Assembly (NCBI RefSeq): GCF_902491285.1
Contig: NZ_CABUHK010000021.1
Span: 1-64,000 of the forward strand
Direction: 5' to 3'
DNA: 64,000 nucleotides
DNA from: an uncultured Bacteroides sp.
Lineage (GTDB): Bacteria; Bacteroidota; Bacteroidia; Bacteroidales; Bacteroidaceae
Position 1 is the first letter of the stretch; the number at the start of each line of letters is the position of its first letter. The notes beneath the pieces were generated by a model that worked only from the letters and a program-made list of their open reading frames with translations, was not told the origin of the DNA and did not search any database. Positions 35,165-44,647 of the stretch are shown piece after piece. Position numbers and translations under genes: made by a program.

Positions 35165-37885
35165 TTATGATGTCGACAGCCATTTCTTAATCATCGCCTT
35201 TAGCTTGTCCTGCGCTATCGGTTTAGCTATAAAATCATTGCATCCGGCTTCCTGTGCCGCTTTCCGATCCTGTTCGTAAGCAAAAGCACTTTGAGCAATA
35301 ATAGGAACAGTTGCAGATAGTTCGCGAATGATTTTCGTAGCTTCCAGACCATCCAGATTCGGCATTTTTATATCCATCAGAATAAGGTCAGGCTTCACCT
35401 CGTCATACATAATAACCGCTTCCATTCCATCATGCGCACGAATAAGGCGATGTTTCTTTCCGAGAATAGCTTCAAGCAAGTCGAAGTTACTGTCCGTATC
35501 TTCGGCAACCAGGATACAAGCCGGTTTGACATTATCCAAATCTTGTGTTGCTTCGCTAGAAGAAGAATCACCATTTATTGAGGAAGCATCACCGTCTGAC
35601 GAAGAAGAATTCCCACTCATTGAAGCCGTTTCTCCATCCATTGACGCTACCGCGCCACTTTCACTTTCCAAATTCACTTCCTCTTTCCCTGTACCCGTCC
35701 CCTTGTCCTTGTACGGCAAAGTAAACATAAACGTAGTCCCCACTCCAAACTCCGAACTGACAGAAATCTGTCCGCCGAGCCGTTCAACGATTGACTTACA
35801 AATAGACAATCCCAATCCCGTGCCTTGCGCATGCTGATTCAGCTTGGCGAAACGTTCAAACACACGTCCCACCTTTTCCGGTTCAATGCCCGTACCCGTA
35901 TCCGTCACATGGAAAACAATCTGATTGTCCACCAATTCATAACCATAACTGATACTCCCTTCCTTCGTAAACTTCACCGCATTTCCAATCAGATTCGAAA
36001 TCACCTGAAACACCCGGTTCTTATCCGTTTCAATCATCAGACTCTCGTCCGAAGGCTCGTAAACGAGACTCACTCCCTGTAGAGTACGGAAAATATGCGC
36101 ATCATGCACCTCCTTGCATAAATAATGCAGATTGACAGGCCCGAAAGAAAACTCAACGATTCCCGATTCAATCTTCGACAAATCGAGAATCTCGTTAATC
36201 AATTGCAGAAGACGCTCATTATTAGCATTGACAATATTATAATACGTCTTTCTCTCCTCCGCATCGTCACTTTCAGCGATAAGATGCGAGAAGCCGACAA
36301 TCGCATTCAGCGGAGTGCGTATCTCATGGCTCATATTGGCAAGGAAGGCCGACTTCAGGTTATCGGACATTTCCGCCTTCTCTTTAGACGACATCAGCTC
36401 CCGCTTCATCATTTCCAGTTCTGTGACGTCCCATTCGATGCTGACGATGATAGGCGAGGAGAGTTCGTCTCCATCCACCCTTATCTTCCGTTTGTCGAGG
36501 ATAATCTGGTTTCCGTTCCTGTCCTTGCCTTCCACCGTCCAGTGCATTCCCTTTCCGGTGCTGGCCACCTGGATATCCTCCTGCCGCTTCTTCTCCGCCA
36601 CGATGGACGGATAATAATCGAAGTCGTTCATACCAATCGAAGTACCGTTGAACGAGTCACGGTTGTACGATTCCCGATTCCGGTAGATATACCGGAAATC
36701 GTTGTTCACTTCCTTCACCACAATTCCCGCAGGAAGATTGTTGATGGTAGTATCCATAATTAGGTTCAGCCGTTTGATTTGTGCCTCATACCGCATACGT
36801 TCGGAAATATCATGTGCGAACGACCAGTAGCTGTCCTCACCCGAATCATTGGTGACGTTGTACATTGTACCCTCGTATGCCAATATATCCCTGTTAATCT
36901 TTGAAGGATGATGCGCGATGAAATTGCTGCTTCCGCTATGCAGGGCATTCCTGCAACGCTCATTCCAAGCATCTTGCGTAGGCATGTCGGCGGCAATATC
37001 ATAAATCTTCAGTTTGCGGATATCCACATTCTCGCAAAGTCCGTGGTTGTGAAGGAAGCGCCGGTTGGCAAAAATAAGCGTGCCGTCCTCTTTGGCGGCA
37101 AAGATACTCTCCTTCGCATTGTTGATGGCGTGCGTCAGCGTATTAATATCATTTCTGCTATGTTGTATATCCGTGATATTCTGGATATACCCCTCGATAT
37201 TGAGACTGCCGTCCGGAAGCTCCTCACGTAGGTAAGTCTGGATACGCATATAATAAATTTCCCCGTCCACCTTCACCCGGTAACTGATACTGTCCGTATT
37301 GAACTTTTCCACATTCCTGAGATGCCAGTTGATGAACGTCTCTTGATCTTCTTCGACGATATACTCCCTGTATTTCTCAAAAGAAATCGTCCGCACCGCT
37401 TCTTCGCACAATACTCCGGTATATCCCAGATAATGAAAAACATTCTCATTGGTGTTATATCCCCATTGCCCTATTTGCGCCACCTTCTGAATCTCCCGCA
37501 ACGTGCGGTTCGCCTGTTCCAGTTGGCGTTTCACGTTGCTTCTTTGCGTGATGTCCCGATATTGGCAAAGCACCATCCCGTCATAAGGATGCATGAGACA
37601 CTTGAAATAATACGTCTCGCCCCTCACTGCCAACTTGAAATTTTTGCTGATACTCCTTTGTTCCCTAAGTACCGTCTGAAAGACAGGCATCATCCTCTCC
37701 CTGGTATATTCCGGCAGAAGTTCGAATATATTTTTGCCTAAAAGTATATCTTCTTGCAGAAACCATGTGTCACAATACGGCGCGATATCCACGCAGACTC
37801 CGTTCCGGTCGACCAGCAACATCGTGTCCGCCGTCAGTTTCAGTATCCTCTGTGCATTATTTGCATCATGTAATGTTCTGTCCAT
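35165..37885 (-). CDS. Multi-PAS hybrid histidine kinase/response regulator
   Basis: A 906-residue soluble protein without membrane segments. It has about four PAS modules (residues of about 1-115, 135-245, 255-375, 385-500), a HisKA domain with ANMSHEIRTPLNAIVGF (His at about 519), a HATPase (VISNLIGNAVKFTK, DTGTGIEPEK, GTGLGLSICKSIVERLG), an acidic Ser/Asp/Gly-rich linker with imperfect repeats (NSSSSDGDASSINGDSSSSE), and a receiver domain (CILVAEDTDSN, phospho-acceptor in DLILMDIKMPN at about 839, KPIAQDKL). With no output domain, the signal must pass by phosphorelay to another protein. It lies 30 nt after the last glycosyltransferase of the polysaccharide locus, so it could be co-transcribed with it. 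Confidence 0.92.
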   Translation of the reverse strand: MDRTLHDANNAQRILKLTADTMLLVDRNGVCVDIAPYCDTWFLQEDILLGKNIFELLPEYTRERMMPVFQTVLREQRSISKNFKLAVRGETYYFKCLMHPYDGMVLCQYRDITQRSNVKRQLEQANRTLREIQKVAQIGQWGYNTNENVFHYLGYTGVLCEEAVRTISFEKYREYIVEEDQETFINWHLRNVEKFNTDSISYRVKVDGEIYYMRIQTYLREELPDGSLNIEGYIQNITDIQHSRNDINTLTHAINNAKESIFAAKEDGTLIFANRRFLHNHGLCENVDIRKLKIYDIAADMPTQDAWNERCRNALHSGSSNFIAHHPSKINRDILAYEGTMYNVTNDSGEDSYWSFAHDISERMRYEAQIKRLNLIMDTTINNLPAGIVVKEVNNDFRYIYRNRESYNRDSFNGTSIGMNDFDYYPSIVAEKKRQEDIQVASTGKGMHWTVEGKDRNGNQIILDKRKIRVDGDELSSPIIVSIEWDVTELEMMKRELMSSKEKAEMSDNLKSAFLANMSHEIRTPLNAIVGFSHLIAESDDAEERKTYYNIVNANNERLLQLINEILDLSKIESGIVEFSFGPVNLHYLCKEVHDAHIFRTLQGVSLVYEPSDESLMIETDKNRVFQVISNLIGNAVKFTKEGSISYGYELVDNQIVFHVTDTGTGIEPEKVGRVFERFAKLNQHAQGTGLGLSICKSIVERLGGQISVSSEFGVGTTFMFTLPYKDKGTGTGKEEVNLESESGAVASMDGETASMSGNSSSSDGDASSINGDSSSSEATQDLDNVKPACILVAEDTDSNFDLLEAILGKKHRLIRAHDGMEAVIMYDEVKPDLILMDIKMPNLDGLEATKIIRELSATVPIIAQSAFAYEQDRKAAQEAGCNDFIAKPIAQDKLKAMIKKWLSTS

Positions 37886-37915
37886 GTCTGTTTTCTTTTT
37901 TTAGATGATTTGTCT

Positions 37916-39130
37916 TTACTTCTCCGCCCGCTTCGCCTTTTCCCAAGCCCCGTTACCTTTCTTCTTTTTCAGGTAACGTATCCCTTTCAACACATTGACA
38001 TTCATAAAAAGAAAATAATACGGAATAAAGAGCAGCTTGTTCTTTATCTGCTTGGTAGACAGATAATAACCCCAATATCCCAATCCGTAGAAAAGCACCT
38101 GCAACACCAGCAGAACACCATAGAACACAGGCGCACCGCCTGCCAGCAAAATCGCGGCATTAAGCGGCAGCAACGCAAACAACAGAAACGGTGTAACAGA
38201 CCACCGCAGCACCCGGTGCGACGTATATTGAAAACTCAACACCCCGTACCGGAAAGGATTCAGCAACGGGCGCAACCGCCAGATAGACTGCCAACCGCCC
38301 GCAGCAATACGTACCTTCCGCTTCTCTTCCTCCCGCATATCCGCCGATCCGCTTTCGATAGCATAAGCATTGGTACAGTAAGCAATGATATACCCCTTCA
38401 TCGTAATCCTCAACGAAAGGATGAAATCATCCAGCAACGTATCCGGCTCCATCGCCTCGAACAACTCCCGGCGTACGGCAAACAGCTCTCCTGCAGCCCC
38501 CACAGCCGAGTACAACCGTGCGTCCAACGCCTTCAACGTCGACTCATACTTCCAGTAAATCCCTTCGCCACCGGCAGCCGCCCCGTCCTTGGTCTGCACA
38601 GCAATCCGTTTCTCACCGGCCACACAACCCACCTTCGGATTCTGAAAAGCAAGCACAATCTCCCGCACCGCTTCCCGGTTCACCATCGTGTTGGCATCCG
38701 TAAAGACCACGAGCGGAGTGTCTATAAGCGTCATTCCGCGCGTCATCGCCGCGGTCTTTCCCTGTCGCAACGGCTGGAAGTACACCGTCGCCTTTCCTGC
38801 CCAACGAGTCTGCAAACGTTCGGTCGTCCCGTCGTCACTGCCGTCCGTCACCCAGACGATGTGCAGCTTATCCGCCGGATAATCCAGTTCAAGACTGTTC
38901 TCCATCTTCTCGTCCACCACGTCTTCCTCGTTGAAAGCAGTGATGAAAAGCGTCACTTCCGGTAGTTCCTCGTTCGCCGATGGCAACGAACGCTTCACCG
39001 GCTTTACGAAAAGCTCTTTCAGTTTGACAAGGATATACAGCACAATCCCATAACCCAGATACGTGTAGAATACGACAAACAGGGCAAACCAAAAGACAAT
39101 TTCGAGACAGAGAGTAAGAGTATCGTTCAT
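37916..39130 (-). CDS. Membrane glycosyltransferase family 2
   Basis: A 404-residue protein with an N-terminal membrane segment, a GT-A domain (VTLFITAFNEEDVVDEKMEN, VWVTDGSDDGT, VVFTDANTMVNREAV as DxD-like, AGELFAVRRELF, LDDFILSLRITMKGY and a degenerate Q/GxxxW motif GGWQSIWRL), then three or four C-terminal membrane segments. This is the topology of processive or lipid-linked GT2 enzymes at the inner membrane. Last glycosyltransferase in the downstream half of the polysaccharide locus; it is followed by the hybrid kinase gene. Confidence 0.88.
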   Translation of the reverse strand: MNDTLTLCLEIVFWFALFVVFYTYLGYGIVLYILVKLKELFVKPVKRSLPSANEELPEVTLFITAFNEEDVVDEKMENSLELDYPADKLHIVWVTDGSDDGTTERLQTRWAGKATVYFQPLRQGKTAAMTRGMTLIDTPLVVFTDANTMVNREAVREIVLAFQNPKVGCVAGEKRIAVQTKDGAAAGGEGIYWKYESTLKALDARLYSAVGAAGELFAVRRELFEAMEPDTLLDDFILSLRITMKGYIIAYCTNAYAIESGSADMREEEKRKVRIAAGGWQSIWRLRPLLNPFRYGVLSFQYTSHRVLRWSVTPFLLFALLPLNAAILLAGGAPVFYGVLLVLQVLFYGLGYWGYYLSTKQIKNKLLFIPYYFLFMNVNVLKGIRYLKKKKGNGAWEKAKRAEK

Positions 39131-39144
39131 AGTATCTATCTTTA

Positions 39145-39921
39145 TTATTTCTGTTTTTTAATCCTCATGTACTCTTCCAGACTGATAGGAGAGTGTCTAT
39201 GAGTTTTAGTTTTTACTTTGTTCTTTATCATATAATAAAAGGCGCCTATTACTTTCTTGAACTCTTTCGACGCGCTTCTGCGCGGATACATCTGTTCCAC
39301 CATTTGGCGGCTCCACGGTTTAGTGAAGAAAGCAGTATATTTCTCGTCCGTCGGATTGACGATAAATTCCAAGTCATCCTTCCATTCGCACCGGTTCAGC
39401 ATCAAGTCTCCTTCGGTGAGCCATAACAGTTTGTAGGTTAGCGACTGATAGGGCAGATAATTGAGAAACAGTTCGCCATAATTATTCTCATAATTCCCCG
39501 GCATTTTCGATTTCTCGAAAAGAATCAGTTTACCGTCCAGATAGAGAATAATCCATTTGTGCGATTTCTTGGGAAAGAGAAATTCCCCCAGCAGACTGGG
39601 AGTTTCCATATACCCCCTCTTGGCGACCCTGCACTGCTCGCGGATAAAATTCTCCGGATTTTCCGCGTGCTCGAGCACCTGGTTACAAATGACGTAATCA
39701 AACTCTTTATCCTTGAAAGGCAGAGCCTCACCGTCGGCATTGATAAACTCCTGATGCGGATAAATCTTCAGATTTCCGCAGCGGTGATAATTCGTGTCTA
39801 CAAATAAATCCACAAGCACATCCGAGCGGAATGTAGGGCTGTGTCCGGGGCCCACTTCCAGTACTCTGTCTTTCTTGCCTATCTTCAGGTCGTTTCTGTC
39901 ATAAGGATTACGTGTTATCAT
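39145..39921 (-). CDS. Class I SAM-dependent methyltransferase
   Basis: A 258-residue protein. Motif I VLEVGPGHSPTF, a post-I region VDLFVDTNYH, and EALPFKDKEFDYVICNQVLEHAENPENFIREQC (here in parts) place it in the Methyltransf_11/23 group. The remainder has a region for substrate contact (FFTKPWSRQMVEQMYPRR). Within the polysaccharide operon it probably methylates a sugar or lipid-linked glycan. It lies 14-15 nt from both neighbours. Confidence 0.87.
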   Translation of the reverse strand: MITRNPYDRNDLKIGKKDRVLEVGPGHSPTFRSDVLVDLFVDTNYHRCGNLKIYPHQEFINADGEALPFKDKEFDYVICNQVLEHAENPENFIREQCRVAKRGYMETPSLLGEFLFPKKSHKWIILYLDGKLILFEKSKMPGNYENNYGELFLNYLPYQSLTYKLLWLTEGDLMLNRCEWKDDLEFIVNPTDEKYTAFFTKPWSRQMVEQMYPRRSASKEFKKVIGAFYYMIKNKVKTKTHRHSPISLEEYMRIKKQK

Positions 39922-39936
39922 AACGGTATTTGTTTT

Positions 39937-40812
39937 TTAGTGTGTATCTTGTTTGTTTTTTATCAGATTGCTGTCCTCATCCTTATATTCGCTTTTCTTG
40001 GTAAAAATGCCGCCCAGCCCTTTGATAGCCTTCACCAGCCTCACTTTGAAACTATTGAAAAGAGAACCGTCATTATTCAGCGTCCCGTATCCTGTCATCA
40101 CCCTCGCTTTTCCGGAGCGGATAAAAACGAGTTTGCCGAAAGGCTTCATGGCTAAGGCGAGCGAACCGTCCTCACCGCGGATGATGTCCGTCCGGAACCC
40201 GAACCGTCTGCCCAATTCGGTATTGAACCCGAACGTCATGCCACGTACGCAAAGCTCCGGACGCTGTATAGCCTGGATGCGCAGATGCATATCCCTCAAA
40301 GCCTCATACCACCATAGCCCTATGCCGGAATGGCGTTCATCGGGAATAAAACTCCACAGGCTGAACGTACAAGCCACCCCCGGCTTCATCAGTTGCCCGA
40401 CGTGTGTCGCTACGTAACGGGGCGGATATATCGTATCGGTGTCAATGCAGATATGATACTTCCCTTTTGCCCGGTCGAGTCCGCATTGGCGGGCGTGTCC
40501 GGGGCCTTTCTTCGTCTCGTTGAAATACGTGACGCCCAGTTGCCGCATCACCTCTTCCGTGCGGTCTGTCGAATTATTGTTGACAGCCAGTATTTCTATC
40601 GGAAAATCACATTCATTGTCGCAAAGCGACCACAGACAACTCAGCAGGCGCGTCTCCTCATTATGACAAATGAGAATGACCGAAGCCAATGGCTGACTGT
40701 TTTCCGTTAACTGCCGCAACTTCTCCTTCACGCCGCTTACTACTTCCGCCGGTGCCGAAGCGAACGGCTTCTCGTAAACCTGTAAATATTTGGCATACCA
40801 TTTCATAAGCAA
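39937..40812 (-). CDS. Glycosyltransferase family 2
   Basis: A 291-residue protein with GT-A motifs: ASVILICHNEETRLLSCLWS, EILAVNNNSTDRTEEVM and the DxD motif HICIDTDTIYPP. The acceptor part includes LSLWSFIPDERHSG and EDGSLALAMKPFGKLVFI (GT2 ED motif). No strong membrane segment, so it is a cytoplasmic peripheral enzyme. The start lies 28 nt after the upstream gene's stop, tightly packed in the polysaccharide operon. Confidence 0.88.
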   Translation of the reverse strand: MLMKWYAKYLQVYEKPFASAPAEVVSGVKEKLRQLTENSQPLASVILICHNEETRLLSCLWSLCDNECDFPIEILAVNNNSTDRTEEVMRQLGVTYFNETKKGPGHARQCGLDRAKGKYHICIDTDTIYPPRYVATHVGQLMKPGVACTFSLWSFIPDERHSGIGLWWYEALRDMHLRIQAIQRPELCVRGMTFGFNTELGRRFGFRTDIIRGEDGSLALAMKPFGKLVFIRSGKARVMTGYGTLNNDGSLFNSFKVRLVKAIKGLGGIFTKKSEYKDEDSNLIKNKQDTH

Positions 40813-40840
40813 TTCCTTTTAAATAAGACTTCCCGACAGC

Positions 40841-41989
40841 CTAAACGAGACTCTCAAATAACTCCTTCCATTGTCCGGCGATTTGTTCAATCTTGAAGCG
40901 CTCCACGTCGATGCGTGCCTGCTGCCCCATCTTCCGGCGTATTTCATCATTTTCTATCAGATAACATATTTTGCCGGCCAACATCTCAATATTCCCGTTT
41001 TCCACCAACAGACCGTTTTTCCCATCGTCGATAATATCCCGCGGACCGCACGGACAAGCAAAAGAAACGGGTGGTATGCCGCACGCCATCGCTTCGATAA
41101 TCACCATGCCAAACCCCTCGTAGCGTGATGAAAGGGCAAATATGGAACTTTCGCAATATTTTTCGTCAATATCAGGCGTACTGTGTTCCAGAATACAACT
41201 GGAAGCGATTCCCAACCTGTCGATTTGCTGTTGCAGTTGCTGTCGCATACCGTCGCCGTAGATACGCAGAACCCAGTCCGGATGCTGCATGTTGACGATG
41301 CTCCAGGCGTCAATCAGCCGGTCGAACCCTTTTTGTGGCATATACCTTCCTGCGGCAATCACCTGCTTGGACGACCCGTCGGACTGCCGTTCGGGGAAAA
41401 AAGGAAGCGGGTTGTATATCACCGCTACATTTTTCAGTTTCGTCCATTCCGCGGCGTCTTCATAGCTCAATACCACGAAGCGTTTCAGTTGCCGCACCTG
41501 TCGGATAAGCTGCCACATCCAGTACTTCTTCACGCAGTGCTGTACGAAAGCCGGGAGACGGTTATCGCTGAACTCACGGTAATTGGACTTGTTGAAGTGG
41601 ATTTCCCCGAGTTTGATGCTGCCGTCCTTCATCTTATTGATAAAGTTGATGTCCCGCCGGAGAAGTGAGATGGTGATGTCCGGACGGATTTCGCACAAAC
41701 AGTCGTTCAGCCGTTTCATGAATAATTGCTGCTTGTTCCAGTAGCCGGAGATTCGCTTCCACAGGCTGCGGCCGTACATCTCGTCATAATTGATATCGAG
41801 TTGGTGGAGAGTAATGGACGGATATAATTTGTAATACGGTTCCTTGTCTTTTCCGTCAGTCAGGATAATATGTATCTCGTAGCCGAAATGTTCCGCAAAA
41901 TAATTTGCTTTCAACGTCAATACCCTCTCCATGCCGCTGGGGTAATAGAGTGAGGGGATGCAGTAGGCTATTTTTATCTTCTTGTTCAT
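40841..41989 (-). CDS. Glycosyltransferase family 4
   Basis: A 382-residue GT-B protein: N-terminal YCIPSLYYPSGMERVLTLKA, then VIAAGRYMPQKGFDRLIDAW, RIYGDGMRQQLQQQIDRLG, and the nucleotide-sugar-binding EX7E region SSRYEGFGMVIIEAMACGIP. These are the hallmarks of retaining GT4 enzymes. It transfers a sugar during repeat-unit assembly; donor and linkage are not predictable by eye. Confidence 0.92.
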   Translation of the reverse strand: MNKKIKIAYCIPSLYYPSGMERVLTLKANYFAEHFGYEIHIILTDGKDKEPYYKLYPSITLHQLDINYDEMYGRSLWKRISGYWNKQQLFMKRLNDCLCEIRPDITISLLRRDINFINKMKDGSIKLGEIHFNKSNYREFSDNRLPAFVQHCVKKYWMWQLIRQVRQLKRFVVLSYEDAAEWTKLKNVAVIYNPLPFFPERQSDGSSKQVIAAGRYMPQKGFDRLIDAWSIVNMQHPDWVLRIYGDGMRQQLQQQIDRLGIASSCILEHSTPDIDEKYCESSIFALSSRYEGFGMVIIEAMACGIPPVSFACPCGPRDIIDDGKNGLLVENGNIEMLAGKICYLIENDEIRRKMGQQARIDVERFKIEQIAGQWKELFESLV

Positions 41990-42031
41990 CAGCTATTGTT
42001 TGTAATTTGTTTCAGAATGACAGGGTGTTTG

Positions 42032-43153
42032 TTACCCGAATCCGATTTCATTAATCACTTTCTGCATTTGCGCTTTCCATGATAGCGGGCGGGCTGATTC
42101 GCGAATCTCGGCCGGAGTCATGGAAAGCGAGCGTTGAAACTCAATCAGCTTCGGGATGTCTATCGGCGATTCGTCCGCAGGGGCTTTCCATACATACGCC
42201 ATAGCGTCGAAATCCTCATCCGTTTCCGAATACGTGAAGGCAAATCCGCGGGCGGCATATTCGCGGTTTTTCAGTGTCTTGATATGCGTGATACCGCTTC
42301 GGTGGCGTCCCAGGCTACCGATGGCAAAGTCAGCCTTTTCAAATTGCGCGTCCAGTTCCTCGCTGTGCAGAGGTCCGTGCAGAATGACATAAGGCTCCAG
42401 ATGATTGTCACGGATGACAGGCAGGATTGCTTCTCGTTCGCGTTCACCGGCCATGGGCCCTACAATGTGGAAATACACTTTATAGTCGGGATTTGTACGG
42501 TAATACTCCGCCAGTCCGTTCACCAGCCGGTCAAATCCATGCCAGTAATGCACTTCCGCTACACCGATAAGATGCAGCTCATCGGTCGTCGCATTTTGGC
42601 TGTGCTTCATCGGGATGGCATCGAAGTCTATTCCGTTGGAAATTCGTATAGTCCGTCCGCCGAAAATCGTTTCAGCGTTGGAGAAGGTGACGATGCCGTC
42701 CAGTCTCTTGGCGAGCCGGTGGCGGAAACAGCGGTCGATAAACAGGGAAAACTTCATGGAACGCGTGATATATTCCTGGTCGTACGGATAAGTCGGTATT
42801 TCCATTACTACTTTGGCTCCGGTCTTTTTCAGGCGTTTCACCATCTTCAGGGTGAACGGGTTGGCGTTGTGGTGCGAACGTATATATACCAGTTCTATTT
42901 TTTCGTGGCGCGCATACTCAATGATAGGGGCGTAGTAGATACGCTTCCACATCTTTGCCGTAGTTCCTGTCCCAAAATCGGCAATGACCTCGTCGTCCAC
43001 CATCAGACGGTGTTCGCCATGGGGAGTAATATCGTAATAACACAGGCGTGCGTCCACTCCACATTCTCTGAGGGCTTTCACCTGGTAGTGTATTTTCTTA
43101 CTGATTCCATTGGCTTTGTCGAAGCCGTGGAAAATAAGGAACAAGGCTTTCAT
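42032..43153 (-). CDS. GT-B fold glycosyltransferase
   Basis: A 373-residue protein. KALFLIFHGFDKANGISKKI opens a GT-B N-terminal domain; the C-terminal part has LIGVAEVHYWHGFDRLVNGL, FHIVGPMAGERERE and IGSLGRHRSGITHIKTLKNREYAARG (here in parts) with the Glu-rich donor-binding loop in a divergent form. GT4-like, though the EX7E motif is weak. Part of the polysaccharide operon between the flippase and GT4 genes. Confidence 0.82.
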   Translation of the reverse strand: MKALFLIFHGFDKANGISKKIHYQVKALRECGVDARLCYYDITPHGEHRLMVDDEVIADFGTGTTAKMWKRIYYAPIIEYARHEKIELVYIRSHHNANPFTLKMVKRLKKTGAKVVMEIPTYPYDQEYITRSMKFSLFIDRCFRHRLAKRLDGIVTFSNAETIFGGRTIRISNGIDFDAIPMKHSQNATTDELHLIGVAEVHYWHGFDRLVNGLAEYYRTNPDYKVYFHIVGPMAGEREREAILPVIRDNHLEPYVILHGPLHSEELDAQFEKADFAIGSLGRHRSGITHIKTLKNREYAARGFAFTYSETDEDFDAMAYVWKAPADESPIDIPKLIEFQRSLSMTPAEIRESARPLSWKAQMQKVINEIGFG

Positions 43154-43180
43154 CGGTTTTTTCTGTTTCTATAATATCGT

Positions 43181-44647
43181 TTATTCTGTTCTTTTATTTC
43201 TCTGTTTTACCATGCTCCGTACTTTTTCGATGATATCAAATTCGTGCGTAGCTTGTATATATCCACCAAAGATAATAAAACTAATTGTACCTTTGGCAAT
43301 AATTGTCACAAAAAAGTTCATACCTTCCATCGTGCATTGCATGGGCACGAGTGCCATCGCTATCAAACCGCTGACCGCGAACGGAGAAATAAGCTGACGT
43401 ATGAGCAGCCGGAAGCTCCGCCGGAAGGTCACTCGGTACATCTGCCGGTAGCATTGCACGAAGTTGACGGTGAACGTCACCACGATGCAGCTTGCCACTG
43501 CCGTGAGCGTGCCGAAATAGAAAATGCCGAGCAACATTCCCGCCACGTTGAGCGTAGACGAAAACAACCCGCAGACGAACAGGCTCCGCGTGTCGCCTGC
43601 CGCCTGGAAGATGGAGCCCGACGAAGAAAGGATAATCTGTATGCCCACCGAAAGCGCCAGTATCCGGAATACGGGTACGGACGGCAGCCATTGACTGCCG
43701 AAGATAATCAGCGTCACTTCTTCCGCTGTAAAGAAAAGAAGTACGCTCAGCGGCAGTCCGATAAAGGCGAGGAAGCGGACGATACGTTCGTAGGAAGTAG
43801 CCAGCTTTTCTTTATCATCTTGTAAATCACTGAAGATGGGATGCATCACCGGGGTGATGACCTGCGTGATGTTTTGCAGGGGAAGCATCATCAGGCGGTA
43901 GGATTTTTCGTAATATCCGAGGTCGGACATGCTCATATACTTGCCAATCAGGAGTTTGTCAAGGTTGCGGCTGAAATAATTGATGACGTTGAACAGGAAC
44001 TGGTAGGCGGAATAGGAAAAAATCTTCCGTAGTGCCGTCAGTCCCAGCGTGAAGCGCAGGCGTTGCGGATAGCGCTGGAAGGAGATGACGAATATCAGTA
44101 TGCTGGATAGTATCGGGGTGATAATCAGCGCGTACAGTCCCGCTCCGCAGAGGGCGGCGGTCACGGCGGCGGCACCGCCGGATATTTGTATGACGAAGCT
44201 GCGGACAGCGATAAATTTGAACTCCTTGTTGCGGTAGAACAGCGCTCCGGGCACGATGGTGGCGGAAGCGAAAAACAGGTTGACGGAGAGCAGTTGGCAC
44301 AGTGTCCGCAAGATGTCGCTCTCGTAATAGTGGGCGATGGGCCAGGACGCGGCGAAGAACAGCGCGCTGATGCCGATGCCCGTCCACACGGTAAATGAGA
44401 AAATGTCCGACAGTTCGCCTTTGGTCAGCGACTTGTTCTGTATGATGGCGGGCGATACGCCCATGTCCGTGAGCAGGTTGAAAAAAGCGATGATGACAGA
44501 GGCGATAGCTACTACTCCGAAGTCGTCCGGCGAGAGCAGGCGTGCCAGTATTCCCGCTACTACGAGGGAGATGACGACACCGCTGTATTTGGCAAGCGCG
44601 GTGTAGAAGACGCCCGAAAATAGCTGCCGCTTGATGTTGTTAGCCAT
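43181..44647 (-). CDS. Polysaccharide flippase (Wzx-like, MOP superfamily)
   Basis: A 488-residue integral membrane protein with about twelve to fourteen segments. Typical blocks: FYTALAKYSGVVISLVVAGI, LARLLSPDDFGVVAIASV and YFSRNLDKLLIGKYMSMSDLG. It flips lipid-linked repeat units across the inner membrane for Wzy-type polymerisation; the Wzy-like protein is encoded at 55701-56990. Its start overlaps the upstream glycosyltransferase's end by 8 nt, a sign of translational coupling. Confidence 0.9.
   Translation of the reverse strand: MANNIKRQLFSGVFYTALAKYSGVVISLVVAGILARLLSPDDFGVVAIASVIIAFFNLLTDMGVSPAIIQNKSLTKGELSDIFSFTVWTGIGISALFFAASWPIAHYYESDILRTLCQLLSVNLFFASATIVPGALFYRNKEFKFIAVRSFVIQISGGAAAVTAALCGAGLYALIITPILSSILIFVISFQRYPQRLRFTLGLTALRKIFSYSAYQFLFNVINYFSRNLDKLLIGKYMSMSDLGYYEKSYRLMMLPLQNITQVITPVMHPIFSDLQDDKEKLATSYERIVRFLAFIGLPLSVLLFFTAEEVTLIIFGSQWLPSVPVFRILALSVGIQIILSSSGSIFQAAGDTRSLFVCGLFSSTLNVAGMLLGIFYFGTLTAVASCIVVTFTVNFVQCYRQMYRVTFRRSFRLLIRQLISPFAVSGLIAMALVPMQCTMEGMNFFVTIIAKGTISFIIFGGYIQATHEFDIIEKVRSMVKQRNKRTE

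Noticed and set aside
37910..38965. 351-codon open frame on the plus strand
   Set aside because: Antisense to a clear membrane GT2 gene with all expected motifs; the product is rich in Arg/His/Pro, typical of shadow frames.
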